A stretch of DNA of 5,217 nt, taken from assembly GCA_002329225.1 (NCBI GenBank), contig DCTF01000097.1, positions 731 through 5,947 of the forward strand, in the 5' to 3' direction. Positions 1-5,217 of the stretch are shown piece by piece. Under the pieces are notes generated by a model. That model saw nothing but the letters and a program-made list of their open reading frames with translations, ran no database searches and was not told where the DNA came from. The translations under genes were made by a program, and so were the position numbers. This stretch comes from Ruminococcaceae bacterium UBA1447. GTDB lineage: Bacteria; Bacillota; Clostridia; Oscillospirales; Acutalibacteraceae. The first letter of the stretch is position 1, and every line of letters begins with the position of its first letter.

Positions 1-1
1 C

Positions 2-727
2 GGCTTTATTGCAAAAAAGAAGGCGGAAGGTTATATCAGGAACATCGGATTTTCTTTCCACGACTCACCCGCCGTACTTCAAACCGTTGTTGACCGCTAT
101 GATTGGGACTTTGCCCAGCTTCAGATTAACTATGTGGATTGGGAAAAGCAGCAGGCGAAGCAGCAGCATGATATTCTGCGTAAAAAAGATATCCCCTGCA
201 TCATAATGGAACCCGTGCGGGGCGGCAAATTGGCAAACCCCGGCACAAAGGCGGAGGCGCTGCTGAAAGCCGCCCGCCCCGACAAGAGCGTTGTATCCTG
301 GGCTTTGCGTTTTGCCGGCGGCTTACCCGGAATTCTTACCGTTTTAAGCGGTATGACTACCCTGGAACAGTTGGAAGAGAATATTGCCGAGTTTTCCGCC
401 CTTGAACCTCTGTCCGCTGACGACCTTAAATTGCTTGAAAAGGCCGCCGATGCCTTTAATAAGCGGAATATGGTGCCCTGCACCGCTTGCGGCTATTGTA
501 TAGACTGCCCCTCGGGTGTGGATATCCCCGGAATGTTTGAACTGTTTAACAGGTTTGAACTCGGCGGTGAAAAAGACACCTTTTTAAACGGGTGGTCGGC
601 ATTCGGCTCCAAAACGGCCGACTCCTGTATAAAATGCGGTGTCTGCCTGCCCCTCTGCCCTCAGGGGATAGAGATCCCCGCTCAGCTTGAAAAGGTTGCC
701 GCCCTGCAAAAAAGGCTCTCCGAGTGA
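2..727 (+). CDS. Aldo/keto reductase with C-terminal 2[4Fe-4S] ferredoxin domain (5' partial)
   Basis: The reading frame is open from the first bases, so the N-terminus lies upstream; 241 residues are visible. The first part (about residues 10-130) reads as the second half of an aldo/keto reductase TIM barrel, with family-like stretches NIGFSFHDSP, QLQINYVDWE and IIMEPVRGGKLA. The tail carries two cysteine clusters, C160/C163/C166/C169 (CxxCxxCxxCP) and C209/C212/C215/C219 (CxxCxxCxxxCP), which should bind two [4Fe-4S] clusters. Relatives of this Fe-S subfamily are, from memory, roughly 370-390 residues, so about a third is missing, including the usual catalytic Asp/Tyr/Lys region. It is probably a cytoplasmic NAD(P)H- or ferredoxin-linked reductase of carbonyl compounds; the substrate cannot be read from sequence. 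No clear terminator follows directly; the first terminator-like stem downstream is at 878-921. Confidence 0.93.
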   Translation, partial: GFIAKKKAEGYIRNIGFSFHDSPAVLQTVVDRYDWDFAQLQINYVDWEKQQAKQQHDILRKKDIPCIIMEPVRGGKLANPGTKAEALLKAARPDKSVVSWALRFAGGLPGILTVLSGMTTLEQLEENIAEFSALEPLSADDLKLLEKAADAFNKRNMVPCTACGYCIDCPSGVDIPGMFELFNRFELGGEKDTFLNGWSAFGSKTADSCIKCGVCLPLCPQGIEIPAQLEKVAALQKRLSE

Positions 728-850
728 GTTTTAAGCTTTTTCATTTTTAGCCGAATCGTTTTTTGAGCGTGAGGTATTGGGGGTAAACGGGGCGAAAAAG
801 CGAGTAAAACGGAGATATTGCAATTTAAATTAAAAAAATCAAAATAATTG

Positions 851-879
851 TTGACAGGGACAATTCCTTATGTTAGTAT
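851..879 (+). promoter_or_regulatory. Promoter of the rplM-rpsI operon (sigma-A type, extended -10)
   Basis: A perfect -35 box TTGACA lies at 851-856, followed by a 17-base spacer and the -10 box TAGTAT at 874-879. A TG at 871-872, one base before the -10, makes it an extended -10 promoter. The stretch at 822-850 is strongly A+T-rich and includes the palindrome AATTTAAATT at 822-831, so it could act as an UP element, as is usual for ribosomal promoters. Transcription would start near 885-887. The assignment rests on sequence match only, but the strength and position fit a highly expressed ribosomal operon. Confidence 0.85.
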
Positions 880-921
880 AACCGGGCAAATCGCCTATCG
901 GGGCGGCTCGGTTATTTTTTT
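878..921 (+). terminator. Terminator-like stem and T-run overlapping the rplM promoter
   Basis: Bases 878-887 (ATAACCGGGC) pair with 906-915 (GCTCGGTTAT) over ten positions with one G:U pair. An inner helix CGCC 892-895 / GGCG 902-905 extends the structure, and a run of seven T follows at 915-921. This is the form of an intrinsic terminator. Its 5' arm starts inside the -10 box, so RNA started at about 885 would lack most of that arm; only transcripts arriving from upstream, for example from the aldo/keto reductase gene, could fold it completely. It may therefore end read-through transcription. If a start further upstream exists it could instead be an attenuator. Confidence 0.5.
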
Positions 922-931
922 GCCCCGGGGC
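884..931 (+). promoter_or_regulatory. Candidate L13 (rplM) autoregulatory leader
   Basis: The predicted 5' end of the mRNA can fold into a closed element. GGGCAAA at 884-890 pairs perfectly with TTTGCCC at 919-925 (seven pairs), enclosing a small helix CGCC 892-895 / GGCG 902-905 with loop TATCGG. A further palindrome GCCCCGGGGC at 922-931 overlaps the closing arm. Known biology: low-GC Gram-positive rplM-rpsI mRNAs often carry a short structured 'L13 leader' thought to let L13 regulate its own operon. The position, just after the promoter and about 20 bases before the Shine-Dalgarno, fits that family. I have matched it by placement and fold, not by a covariance model. Confidence 0.55.
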
Positions 932-954
932 TAATATCAAACGGAGGTATTCCT

Positions 955-1383
955 ATGTCAACCTATATGGCCAAGGCGCAGGATGTTGCCCGCAAGTGGT
1001 ACCTGATTGACGCCGCCGGCAAACCCCTGGGCCGTGTTGCCACTCAGGCCGCCACGCTTTTGCGGGGCAAACATAAGCCCGTATTCACCCCCCATGCGGA
1101 TTGCGGCGACCATGTCGTCATCATTAATGCGGAAAAGGCTGTGCTCACCGGTAAAAAACTCGAGCAAAAATACTACTACCGTCACACCGGTTATATCGGC
1201 AACCATAAAAAGGTCAGGTACGACAGGCTTATGGAAACGAAGCCCGAATTTGTCGTCTACAAAGCCGTAAAAGGCATGCTGCCGGATAACACGTTAGGGC
1301 GTAAAGCTCTTACACGTCTTCGTGTCAGCGCTTCCGCCGAACATCCGCATCAATCGCAAAAGCCCGAAGAATGGGCGCTTTAA
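955..1383 (+). CDS. rplM: 50S ribosomal protein L13
   Basis: The 142-residue product is L13, an early-assembly protein of the large ribosomal subunit that binds 23S rRNA. Recognisable features are the N-terminal stretch ARKWYLIDAAGKPLGRVAT (residues 12-30), LLRGKHKP (35-42), the core NAEKAVLTGKK (58-68), the L13 signature region from VKGMLP to about residue 127, and the C-terminal EHPHQSQKP (129-137). The length equals that of typical bacterial L13. The start ATG at 955 is set by GGAGGT at 943-948 with six bases between; a second in-frame ATG at codon 5 has no better site. rpsI follows after 18 bases, the standard bacterial arrangement. Expression is probably controlled by the promoter at 851 and the leader before it. 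Confidence 0.98.
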   Translation: MSTYMAKAQDVARKWYLIDAAGKPLGRVATQAATLLRGKHKPVFTPHADCGDHVVIINAEKAVLTGKKLEQKYYYRHTGYIGNHKKVRYDRLMETKPEFVVYKAVKGMLPDNTLGRKALTRLRVSASAEHPHQSQKPEEWAL

Positions 1384-1401
1384 GAAGGGAGGCAATGAAT
1401 A

Positions 1402-1800
1402 ATGTACGATAATAATCCGTTCTTTTACGGCACAGGCCGCAGAAAAGAATCAGTAGCCAGAGTCCGTGTTTATCCCGGTACCGGAACAATCACCATTAAC
1501 GACCGTGATATTGACGACTATTTCGGCCTTGAAACCCTCAAACTCATCGTGCGTCAGCCCCTCATTCTCACCGGCACGCAGGATAAGTTTGACATCGTCT
1601 GCCGTGTCAACGGCGGCGGCGTTACCGGTCAGGCGGGCGCTATCCGTCACGGCGTTTCCCGTGCCCTTCTTCTTTTTGACGAAGAACTGCGCCCCGTTCT
1701 TAAAAAAGCCGGTTTCCTCACCAGAGACCCCAGAATGAAGGAAAGAAAGAAGTACGGCTTGAAGGCTGCCCGCAGAGCGCCCCAGTTCTCAAAGAGATAA
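1402..1800 (+). CDS. rpsI: 30S ribosomal protein S9
   Basis: The 132-residue product is S9 of the small ribosomal subunit. It shows [13 protein letters not shown] (residues 9-21), the S9 signature beginning [19 protein letters not shown] (71-89), [13 protein letters not shown] (107-119) and the conserved C-terminal tail RRAPQFSKR (124-132). In the known ribosome structure this basic tail reaches the P-site tRNA, and its terminal Lys-Arg is intact here. A Shine-Dalgarno AAGGGAGG at 1385-1392 lies nine bases before the ATG. An earlier ATG at 1395 is out of frame and stops after five codons. The gene is co-transcribed with rplM and ends shortly before the terminator at 1828-1867. The extra N-terminal residues MYDNNPFF are slightly longer than in many homologues, which is unremarkable. 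Confidence 0.98.
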   Translation: MYDNNPFFYGTGRRKESVARVRVYPGTGTITINDRDIDDYFGLETLKLIVRQPLILTGTQDKFDIVCRVNGGGVTGQAGAIRHGVSRALLLFDEELRPVLKKAGFLTRDPRMKERKKYGLKAARRAPQFSKR

Positions 1801-1827
1801 ACGAGAGCGATATTGTCTGTCAGGAAT

Positions 1828-1867
1828 GCCTCATATTCCATGTTTTCAAGGAATGTGGGGCTTTCTT
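1828..1867 (+). terminator. Intrinsic terminator of rplM-rpsI
   Basis: Bases 1828-1839 (GCCTCATATTCC) pair with 1850-1861 (GGAATGTGGGGC) over twelve positions with two G:U pairs. The loop is ten bases and the stem is followed by TTTCTT at 1862-1867. It starts 28 bases after the rpsI stop. The T-run is short and broken by a C, so some read-through into the fic gene is plausible. Confidence 0.82.
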
Positions 1868-1900
1868 AGGCAACTATGTGGTTCAATCAGTTCCGTATTT

Positions 1901-1905
1901 GGAGG
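1901..1905 (+). promoter_or_regulatory. Ribosome binding site deciding the fic start
   Basis: GGAGG at 1901-1905 stands six bases before the ATG at 1912. An in-frame ATG at 1876 would add twelve residues (MWFNQFRIWRNN) but has no Shine-Dalgarno and lies only nine bases after the rpsI terminator. The 1912 start is therefore chosen. Confidence 0.85.
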
Positions 1906-1911
1906 AACAAT

Positions 1912-2655
1912 ATGAGCATTTTTCAAAAGATAGACCTCAATAAATCGGCAATAGACCGATACAGACCCTTTGAGGGCGAGATGCTGAAGCAAATCCGTGA
2001 TTATTACAGGGTCGGCACAACATGGTCATCAAACGCTATCGAGGGTAATACTCTTACCGAAAGCGAGACAAAAATACTGCTTGAAGACGGCTTAACAGTA
2101 GGCGGAAAACCCCTTAGATACACCTATGAAGCAATCGGTCACGGCAAAGCGTATGATTATATGTTCACTTTGCTTGACAGCGATACAGTTACGACCGAAA
2201 ACATTTTAACCCTTCACAAACTCTTTTATTATGATATAGATGCCGAAAACGCCGGAGTATGGAGGAAGCAACCGGTATTTATTTCGGGTTCGGACTGTGT
2301 TTTTCCTCTCCCTGAAGAGTTGGATGAAAAAATGGCGGAGCTTGAAAGTTGGATTAAGACCGAGCGGGGTAAATATCATCCCGTGGAGTTTGCCGCACTC
2401 CTGCATTTAAAGTTTGTAACAATTCATCCTTTTATAGACGGGAACGGCAGAACCGCAAGGTTGCTTACAAACCTTGCCCTTATTCAAAAAGGTTATTTGC
2501 CCGTTATTGTACCGCCTGTTTACAGATTGGATTATTACGGCTGCATACGCCTGTATCAGAGCAGGGGAGAGGCTTCCAGGTTTGTGCAGTTTATTGCGGA
2601 ACAGGAAGTGGAAACCCAAAAAGAAATGATGCGATTGCTTCAGATCAATGTATAG
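1912..2655 (+). CDS. Fic domain protein, class II (self-inhibited) AMP-transferase type
   Basis: The 247-residue product carries a complete Fic catalytic motif, HPFIDGNGRTAR at residues 172-183, with catalytic His172, Asp176 and the nucleotide-phosphate-binding GNGR. Near the N-terminus SNAIEG (residues 40-45) fits the inhibitory motif (S/T)xxxE(G/N); its Glu44 should reach into the active site and hold the enzyme off, which makes this class II. GVWRKQPVFI (115-124) matches the usual region before the core helices. Fic enzymes generally transfer AMP from ATP to hydroxyl side chains of target proteins, though some use other nucleotides; the target here is unknown. No signal peptide or membrane segment is visible, so it is probably cytoplasmic. 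No separate antitoxin gene is adjacent. It lies between two terminators with no clear promoter of its own and looks more A+T-rich than the ribosomal genes before it, so recent acquisition is possible but unproven. Confidence 0.95.
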   Translation: MSIFQKIDLNKSAIDRYRPFEGEMLKQIRDYYRVGTTWSSNAIEGNTLTESETKILLEDGLTVGGKPLRYTYEAIGHGKAYDYMFTLLDSDTVTTENILTLHKLFYYDIDAENAGVWRKQPVFISGSDCVFPLPEELDEKMAELESWIKTERGKYHPVEFAALLHLKFVTIHPFIDGNGRTARLLTNLALIQKGYLPVIVPPVYRLDYYGCIRLYQSRGEASRFVQFIAEQEVETQKEMMRLLQINV

Positions 2656-2673
2656 ATTTAATAAATAACCGAT

Positions 2674-2707
2674 ACAAACCTGCAAAAATGCGGGTTTGTT
2701 TCTTTTT
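2674..2707 (+). terminator. Intrinsic terminator of the fic gene
   Basis: ACAAACCTGC at 2674-2683 pairs with GCGGGTTTGT at 2690-2699 (ten pairs, one G:U) around a six-base loop. The T-rich tail TTTCTTTTT runs to 2707. It begins 18 bases after the fic stop codon. Confidence 0.88.
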
Positions 2708-2865
2708 ATGCATTAAAACCTCAAAAAAAGCCCGTTTTGCAACTTTTCAATATCCCACAAAAAACAAAGGGGCTAAATTGTCGAAAAGGAATAATTGTCA
2801 AACTGAGATGCCGTATCGGGCGGGTATTCTTGTGCAATGTCAACAAAAAATGGAAGTCAAAACAT
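2708..2865. other. Non-coding stretch between fic terminator and next promoter
   Basis: No convincing gene is seen. A short open frame on the + strand starts inside the fic terminator loop, lacks a Shine-Dalgarno and gives a low-complexity, Lys-rich product, so it is not called. What can be seen is a direct repeat AATTGTC at 2776-2782 and 2793-2799, and the hexamer TGTCAA at 2796-2801 and 2838-2843. TGTCAA is the reverse complement of the TTGACA -35 box at 2866. The stretch is A+T-rich just before the promoter. Confidence 0.6.
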
Positions 2866-2893
2866 TTGACAGAGCAAAAAAATTGAGTAATAT
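2866..2893 (+). promoter_or_regulatory. Promoter of the 3D-domain cell-wall protein gene
   Basis: A perfect -35 box TTGACA at 2866-2871, a 16-base spacer and the -10 box TAATAT at 2888-2893 make a near-consensus sigma-A-type promoter. Transcription would start near 2900, leaving a leader of about 70 bases. That leader holds a small hairpin, TGCC 2920-2923 / GGCA 2928-2931, and the Shine-Dalgarno AAGGAG at 2955-2960. Confidence 0.8.
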
Positions 2894-2968
2894 TTGGCAA
2901 AGGCAAGCAAATAAGAGAGTGCCGCACGGCAAAACTGAAATAGCGGCGTTCGAAAAGGAGCATACCTG

Positions 2969-4213
2969 ATGTCAGATTCAAACAGTAACGGCGATGCAGG
3001 GCCTGAATTGCGCAGAGCGCATGTAGTTATCGGAGTTATATCTTTTGTATTGATTATATCCTTAACCATGGTTGTAGCTTCCGCCCTTGCAAGCTACAAG
3101 GTCACCATTAACGACGGCATATCAACTCAAACAGTCAACACTTTCAAAGACACGCCCGAAGAAGTACTCGAACAGCAGGGCATAACTCTGGGCGAAAACG
3201 ATTTTCTCGACACCTCCGCCTTTGTTAAAGGTGAAGATTCAACTCTCAACGTTTACCGCGCCTGCTCGGTAAGGATAAACGACGGCGATTTGTCTGAAAT
3301 CTTTGTCGGCGTCAAAGACGTGGAAAAAACTCTTGCCCTCAACGGCATCACCTTAAACCCTAAAGATCAATTCGAACCCGCTCTTGACCAACTCGTATCC
3401 GAAGGTCTGAACATCTTTATACACAGAGCCTTCGGCGTGACGGTGGAAGCGGACGGTGAAAAAACCGAACTTGAAACCGCAGTGGGAACCGTTAAAGACG
3501 CCCTCAAAATGGCAGGTGTAACCCTTGGGGAAGACGATGAAACCAAGCCCCCCGCCGAAGAAAAACTTACCCCCGGTATGGTTGTCAAAGTTTTACGGGT
3601 TACTTATAAAGAACACACGGAGCGGGAAACGGTTCCCTTTGAAAAAGTTACCAAAAAGACCTCTGAAATGTACAGGGGAGAAAAAAAGGTAATTCAAAAG
3701 GGCGTTAAAGGCAAAAACGAAGTGGTTTATAAAGACAGAATTGTCAACGGAGTTTTTGAAAGCGCTGAAGTTATCTCCACAAAAGTTCTTGAAAAACCGG
3801 TTCAGCAAATCACTCTTGTCGGCACTCTGCGCAAAATAACCATCCGCTCGGGGAGTAAGCCCATCTCGCCCCTTCCCGTGCCGGCGGATATTAAACTCGG
3901 TCCCGACGGTCTTCCAACAAATTACACACGTATTGTTGACGGCACCGCAACGGCCTATTCCGGCGGAGGCGGCACCGCCTCGGGCAGACCCGCACAAACC
4001 GGCTATATTGCCGTCAATCCCAAGCAGTTTCCCTACGGCACCCGGCTCTTTGTTGTTACCCTTGACGGCCAATATGTTTACGGCTATTGTATAGCGGCTG
4101 ATACCGGCGGCTTTGCAAAAAGGAACAGCTGCACCATTGATGTTTATCTCGATACCTTTGATGACTGTTATGTCTGGGGCCGCCGCGGTGTACGAATATA
4201 TGTCCTCGACTAA
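2969..4213 (+). CDS. YabE-like cell-wall protein: TM anchor, three DUF348 repeats, G5 and 3D domains
   Basis: The 414-residue product has a short cytoplasmic N-terminus, one membrane segment at about residues 18-40 and a long extracellular part. DUF348 repeats start near residues 44 (VTINDG), 100 (SVRINDG) and 157 (VTVEADG), each ending in a G-[IV]-T-L motif. A G5 domain (about 211-286) follows, running from VTYKEHTERE to VLEKPV. The C-terminal 3D domain (about 321-414) shows GTATAYS, the DTGG motif (Asp378), the IDVYLD motif (Asp391, Asp395) and the ending WGRRGVRIYVLD. The order matches Bacillus YabE and related Rpf/Sps-like proteins. The 3D fold resembles the MltA lytic transglycosylase catalytic domain, so peptidoglycan cleavage during growth or outgrowth is the likely role, with G5 perhaps binding the wall. 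AAGGAG lies eight bases before the ATG. It is probably monocistronic. Three cysteines in the 3D domain (374, 388, 400) could form a disulfide. Confidence 0.94.
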   Translation: MSDSNSNGDAGPELRRAHVVIGVISFVLIISLTMVVASALASYKVTINDGISTQTVNTFKDTPEEVLEQQGITLGENDFLDTSAFVKGEDSTLNVYRACSVRINDGDLSEIFVGVKDVEKTLALNGITLNPKDQFEPALDQLVSEGLNIFIHRAFGVTVEADGEKTELETAVGTVKDALKMAGVTLGEDDETKPPAEEKLTPGMVVKVLRVTYKEHTERETVPFEKVTKKTSEMYRGEKKVIQKGVKGKNEVVYKDRIVNGVFESAEVISTKVLEKPVQQITLVGTLRKITIRSGSKPISPLPVPADIKLGPDGLPTNYTRIVDGTATAYSGGGGTASGRPAQTGYIAVNPKQFPYGTRLFVVTLDGQYVYGYCIAADTGGFAKRNSCTIDVYLDTFDDCYVWGRRGVRIYVLD

Positions 4214-4257
4214 GGCTCAATAACTTTTAAGGAGCATTAAGGCCCTAAAACACAAAA

Positions 4258-4314
4258 AAGCCTTGGAACTGTTGCGGAAAACCGCAAAAGCAGTAGCCGG
4301 GGCTTCTTCTTTTT
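4258..4314 (+). terminator. Intrinsic terminator of the 3D-domain protein gene
   Basis: AAGCCTTGG at 4258-4266 pairs with CCGGGGCTT at 4297-4305 (nine pairs, two G:U). Inside, GCGG 4274-4277 pairs with CCGC 4282-4285 around an AAAA loop, and CTG 4269-4271 can pair with CAG 4291-4293. A T-rich tail TTCTTCTTTTT ends at 4314. The A-run before the stem (4254-4259) could give a weaker terminator on the other strand. No gene lies between the upstream stop (4213) and this hairpin. Confidence 0.87.
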
Positions 4315-4339
4315 GGTAAAATATTGGTAAAATAATTGT

Positions 4340-4367
4340 GTTAAATGCCGGATAATCGGAGTATAAT
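4340..4367 (+). promoter_or_regulatory. Probable promoter of the ECF S-component gene
   Basis: A perfect -10 box TATAAT lies at 4362-4367. The -35 is poor: GTTAAA at 4340-4345 with a 16-base spacer matches TTGACA at three of six positions. The start would be near 4374, giving a leader of about 40 bases. That leader is too short and unstructured for the vitamin riboswitches often found before such genes, and I see no match to a preQ1-I, TPP or FMN element. The weak -35 suggests low expression or help from an activator. Confidence 0.55.
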
Positions 4368-4414
4368 ATTCATAGCAAAATTAACGGTATTTTTTATATC
4401 GATTAGGGAGTATT

Positions 4415-4921
4415 ATGAAAAAGTCAAAAATACAAAATGTTGCTCTTTTGGCCATGATGGCGGCGCTGACAGAGGTGAGTACAATGTTTTTAAAGTTGCC
4501 GCAGGGATTGCTTGTGGCAAACGGCTATGTCAACCTCGGCGACACCCTGCTTATGCTTGCCGCCTTCCTTTTGGGGCCTTTGGCGGGCTTTACCGCCGGT
4601 TCCCTTGGCAGCGCCTTGGCCGACCTTGTCTCCGGCTGCGCAATCTATGCCCCGATAACTTTTATTGTTAAGGGCCTTGAGGGCCTTATCTGCGGCCTGA
4701 TTTATAAAAAAATGAAGCGTAAATACGCCCTTTTGGCGGCGCTTCCCGCCGGCCTTTTTATGGTTTTCGGTTATTTTATAGGGGAAATCTTCCTATATGG
4801 TGTTGAGGGTGCGCTTGCAAGCATATTCGGCAATACGGTGCAAGGGGTAGTCAATGCTGTTTTAGCCGTATTATTAAACGAAGTCTTAAAAAAGACTCCG
4901 GTAAAATACCTGAACAACTGA
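4415..4921 (+). CDS. ECF transporter S component, substrate unknown
   Basis: The 168-residue product is almost wholly hydrophobic, with about five or six membrane segments (roughly residues 7-27, 43-62, 63-82, 82-97, 105-129, 133-157). It shows the family-like run GYVNLGDTLLMLAAFLLGP (residues 37-55) followed by GSLGSALADLVSGCAIYAP (62-80) and KGLEGLICGL (86-95), typical of S components of the DUF1393/ECF-S group. TM1 holds an AxxxA pattern (Ala13-Ala17), the type of motif that in known S components contacts the EcfT coupling protein. It would bind a vitamin or similar micronutrient in the membrane and rely on a shared EcfA-EcfA'-EcfT module; none of those genes is in the window. AGGGAG at 4405-4410 lies four bases before the ATG, a slightly short spacing. 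It probably shares an mRNA with the UPF0340 gene 30 bases downstream. Confidence 0.88.
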   Translation: MKKSKIQNVALLAMMAALTEVSTMFLKLPQGLLVANGYVNLGDTLLMLAAFLLGPLAGFTAGSLGSALADLVSGCAIYAPITFIVKGLEGLICGLIYKKMKRKYALLAALPAGLFMVFGYFIGEIFLYGVEGALASIFGNTVQGVVNAVLAVLLNEVLKKTPVKYLNN

Positions 4922-4940
4922 TTTTAAAAGAATATCATTC

Positions 4941-4947
4941 GGAGGTG
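4941..4947 (+). promoter_or_regulatory. Ribosome binding site for the GTG-start UPF0340 gene
   Basis: GGAGGTG at 4941-4947 is a near-perfect Shine-Dalgarno. Counting from GGAGG, six bases separate it from the GTG at 4952. There is no competing ATG nearby in frame, so this site decides the start. Confidence 0.85.
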
Positions 4948-4951
4948 CTCC

Positions 4952-5217
4952 GTGGAATCTTTACAAACAATAAAACAACAGGCAACTTTTGCTGCGGCGG
5001 AATTGCTTGAGAGGTCAAAACTTAAACCCGGTGACATCGTGATTGTCGGCTGTTCTTCCAGCGAAATTGCGGGCAGTACCATTGGTACCGACTCCAGACC
5101 GGAAGTGGGCGCGGCGGTTTATGAGGGCATAACGGAAGCCTTAAACCCCGCCGGCGTGTTTTTGGCCGCCCAGTGCTGTGAAAGGCTCAACCGTGCAATT
5201 ATTATTGAACGGGCGGC
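4952..5217 (+). CDS. UPF0340 / YwlG (TIGR01440) family protein (3' partial)
   Basis: The frame opens with GTG at 4952 and runs off the window after 88 codons, about half of the usual length of roughly 180 residues. Family hallmarks are the glycine/cysteine/serine motif IVIVGCSSSEIAG (residues 29-41), the following TIGTDSRPEVG (43-53), and LAAQCCERLNRAIIIER (71-87). The last corresponds to the AFQCCEHLNRALVIE stretch I recall from Bacillus subtilis YwlG. The family is widespread in Bacillota and has no established biochemical role; in B. subtilis it sits near glyA. The adjacent cysteines Cys75-Cys76 and the Ser/Thr-rich loop after Cys34 look like a possible active or ligand site, but this is inference. 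The 30-base gap from the S-component gene, with no terminator, suggests one operon. Confidence 0.9.
   Translation, partial: MESLQTIKQQATFAAAELLERSKLKPGDIVIVGCSSSEIAGSTIGTDSRPEVGAAVYEGITEALNPAGVFLAAQCCERLNRAIIIERA

Noticed and set aside
1395..1412. A five-codon open frame starting seven bases before rpsI
   Set aside because: It is a chance ATG between the Shine-Dalgarno and the true rpsI start and overlaps the first rpsI codons. Ribosomal S9 matches the 1402 frame over its full length.
1876..1911. Upstream in-frame ATG that would add twelve residues to Fic
   Set aside because: It has no ribosome binding site and lies nine bases past the rpsI terminator, while the ATG at 1912 has GGAGG at the ideal distance.
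2688..2969. A 93-codon open frame on the + strand between fic and the 3D-domain gene
   Set aside because: It starts in the loop of the fic terminator, has no Shine-Dalgarno, spans the strong promoter at 2866-2893 and gives a Lys-rich product with no recognisable domain.
3593..4072. A 159-codon open frame on the - strand inside the 3D-domain gene
   Set aside because: It lies opposite a well-supported gene, shows no family-like motifs and is explained by the codon bias of the + strand gene.
4368..4414. Riboswitch in the leader of the ECF S-component gene
   Set aside because: Such genes often have one, but the predicted leader is about 40 bases, A+T-rich, and has no stem or conserved core I can recognise.
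4345..4671. A 108-codon + strand frame overlapping the S-component gene
   Set aside because: It starts between the -35 and -10 of the probable promoter, has no Shine-Dalgarno, and is out of frame with the clear membrane protein at 4415-4921.

Overview
The window looks like ordinary chromosome from a Gram-positive anaerobe of the Bacillota, most likely class Clostridia and possibly an Oscillospiraceae-like lineage. The clues are strong GGAGG-type ribosome binding sites, consensus sigma-A-type promoters, intrinsic terminators after most transcription units, and a rplM-rpsI pair with a short structured leader. It also carries a YabE-type cell-wall protein (three DUF348 repeats, G5, 3D), an ECF-transporter S component, a YwlG/UPF0340 protein, and an aldo/keto reductase with a two-cluster ferredoxin tail of the kind common in anaerobes. 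The genus cannot be fixed from the sequence alone. All supported genes are on the + strand.

Layout. Positions 2-727 are the C-terminal part of an iron-sulfur aldo/keto reductase that begins before the window. Positions 728-954 hold a strong promoter, a terminator-like stem that overlaps its -10 box, and a candidate L13 autoregulatory leader. Positions 955-1800 are the ribosomal protein operon rplM-rpsI, closed by a terminator at 1828-1867. A Fic-domain AMP-transferase-type gene (1912-2655) follows, with terminators on both sides and no clear promoter of its own. Positions 2656-2968 are non-coding apart from the fic terminator and a near-consensus promoter, which drives a membrane-anchored 3D-domain cell-wall hydrolase (2969-4213). 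That gene ends in a long hairpin terminator at 4258-4314. The last unit has a TATAAT promoter, the S component of an ECF vitamin/micronutrient transporter (4415-4921), and 30 bases later the start of a UPF0340/YwlG-family gene (GTG at 4952) that runs off the window.

How the genes fit together. There are five transcription units, mostly housekeeping. rplM-rpsI is a true functional operon. The S component and the UPF0340 gene probably form another, of unknown substrate. The Fic gene is the most accessory-looking element: it looks more A+T-rich than the ribosomal genes, sits between terminators, and keeps both the catalytic motif and an N-terminal self-inhibitory motif. I found no CRISPR array, insertion sequence, tRNA or rRNA, and no convincing evidence of a wholly new system. 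The points most worth a second look are the overlapping promoter/terminator/leader before rplM, the promoter-less self-inhibited Fic gene, and the transporter/UPF0340 pairing.
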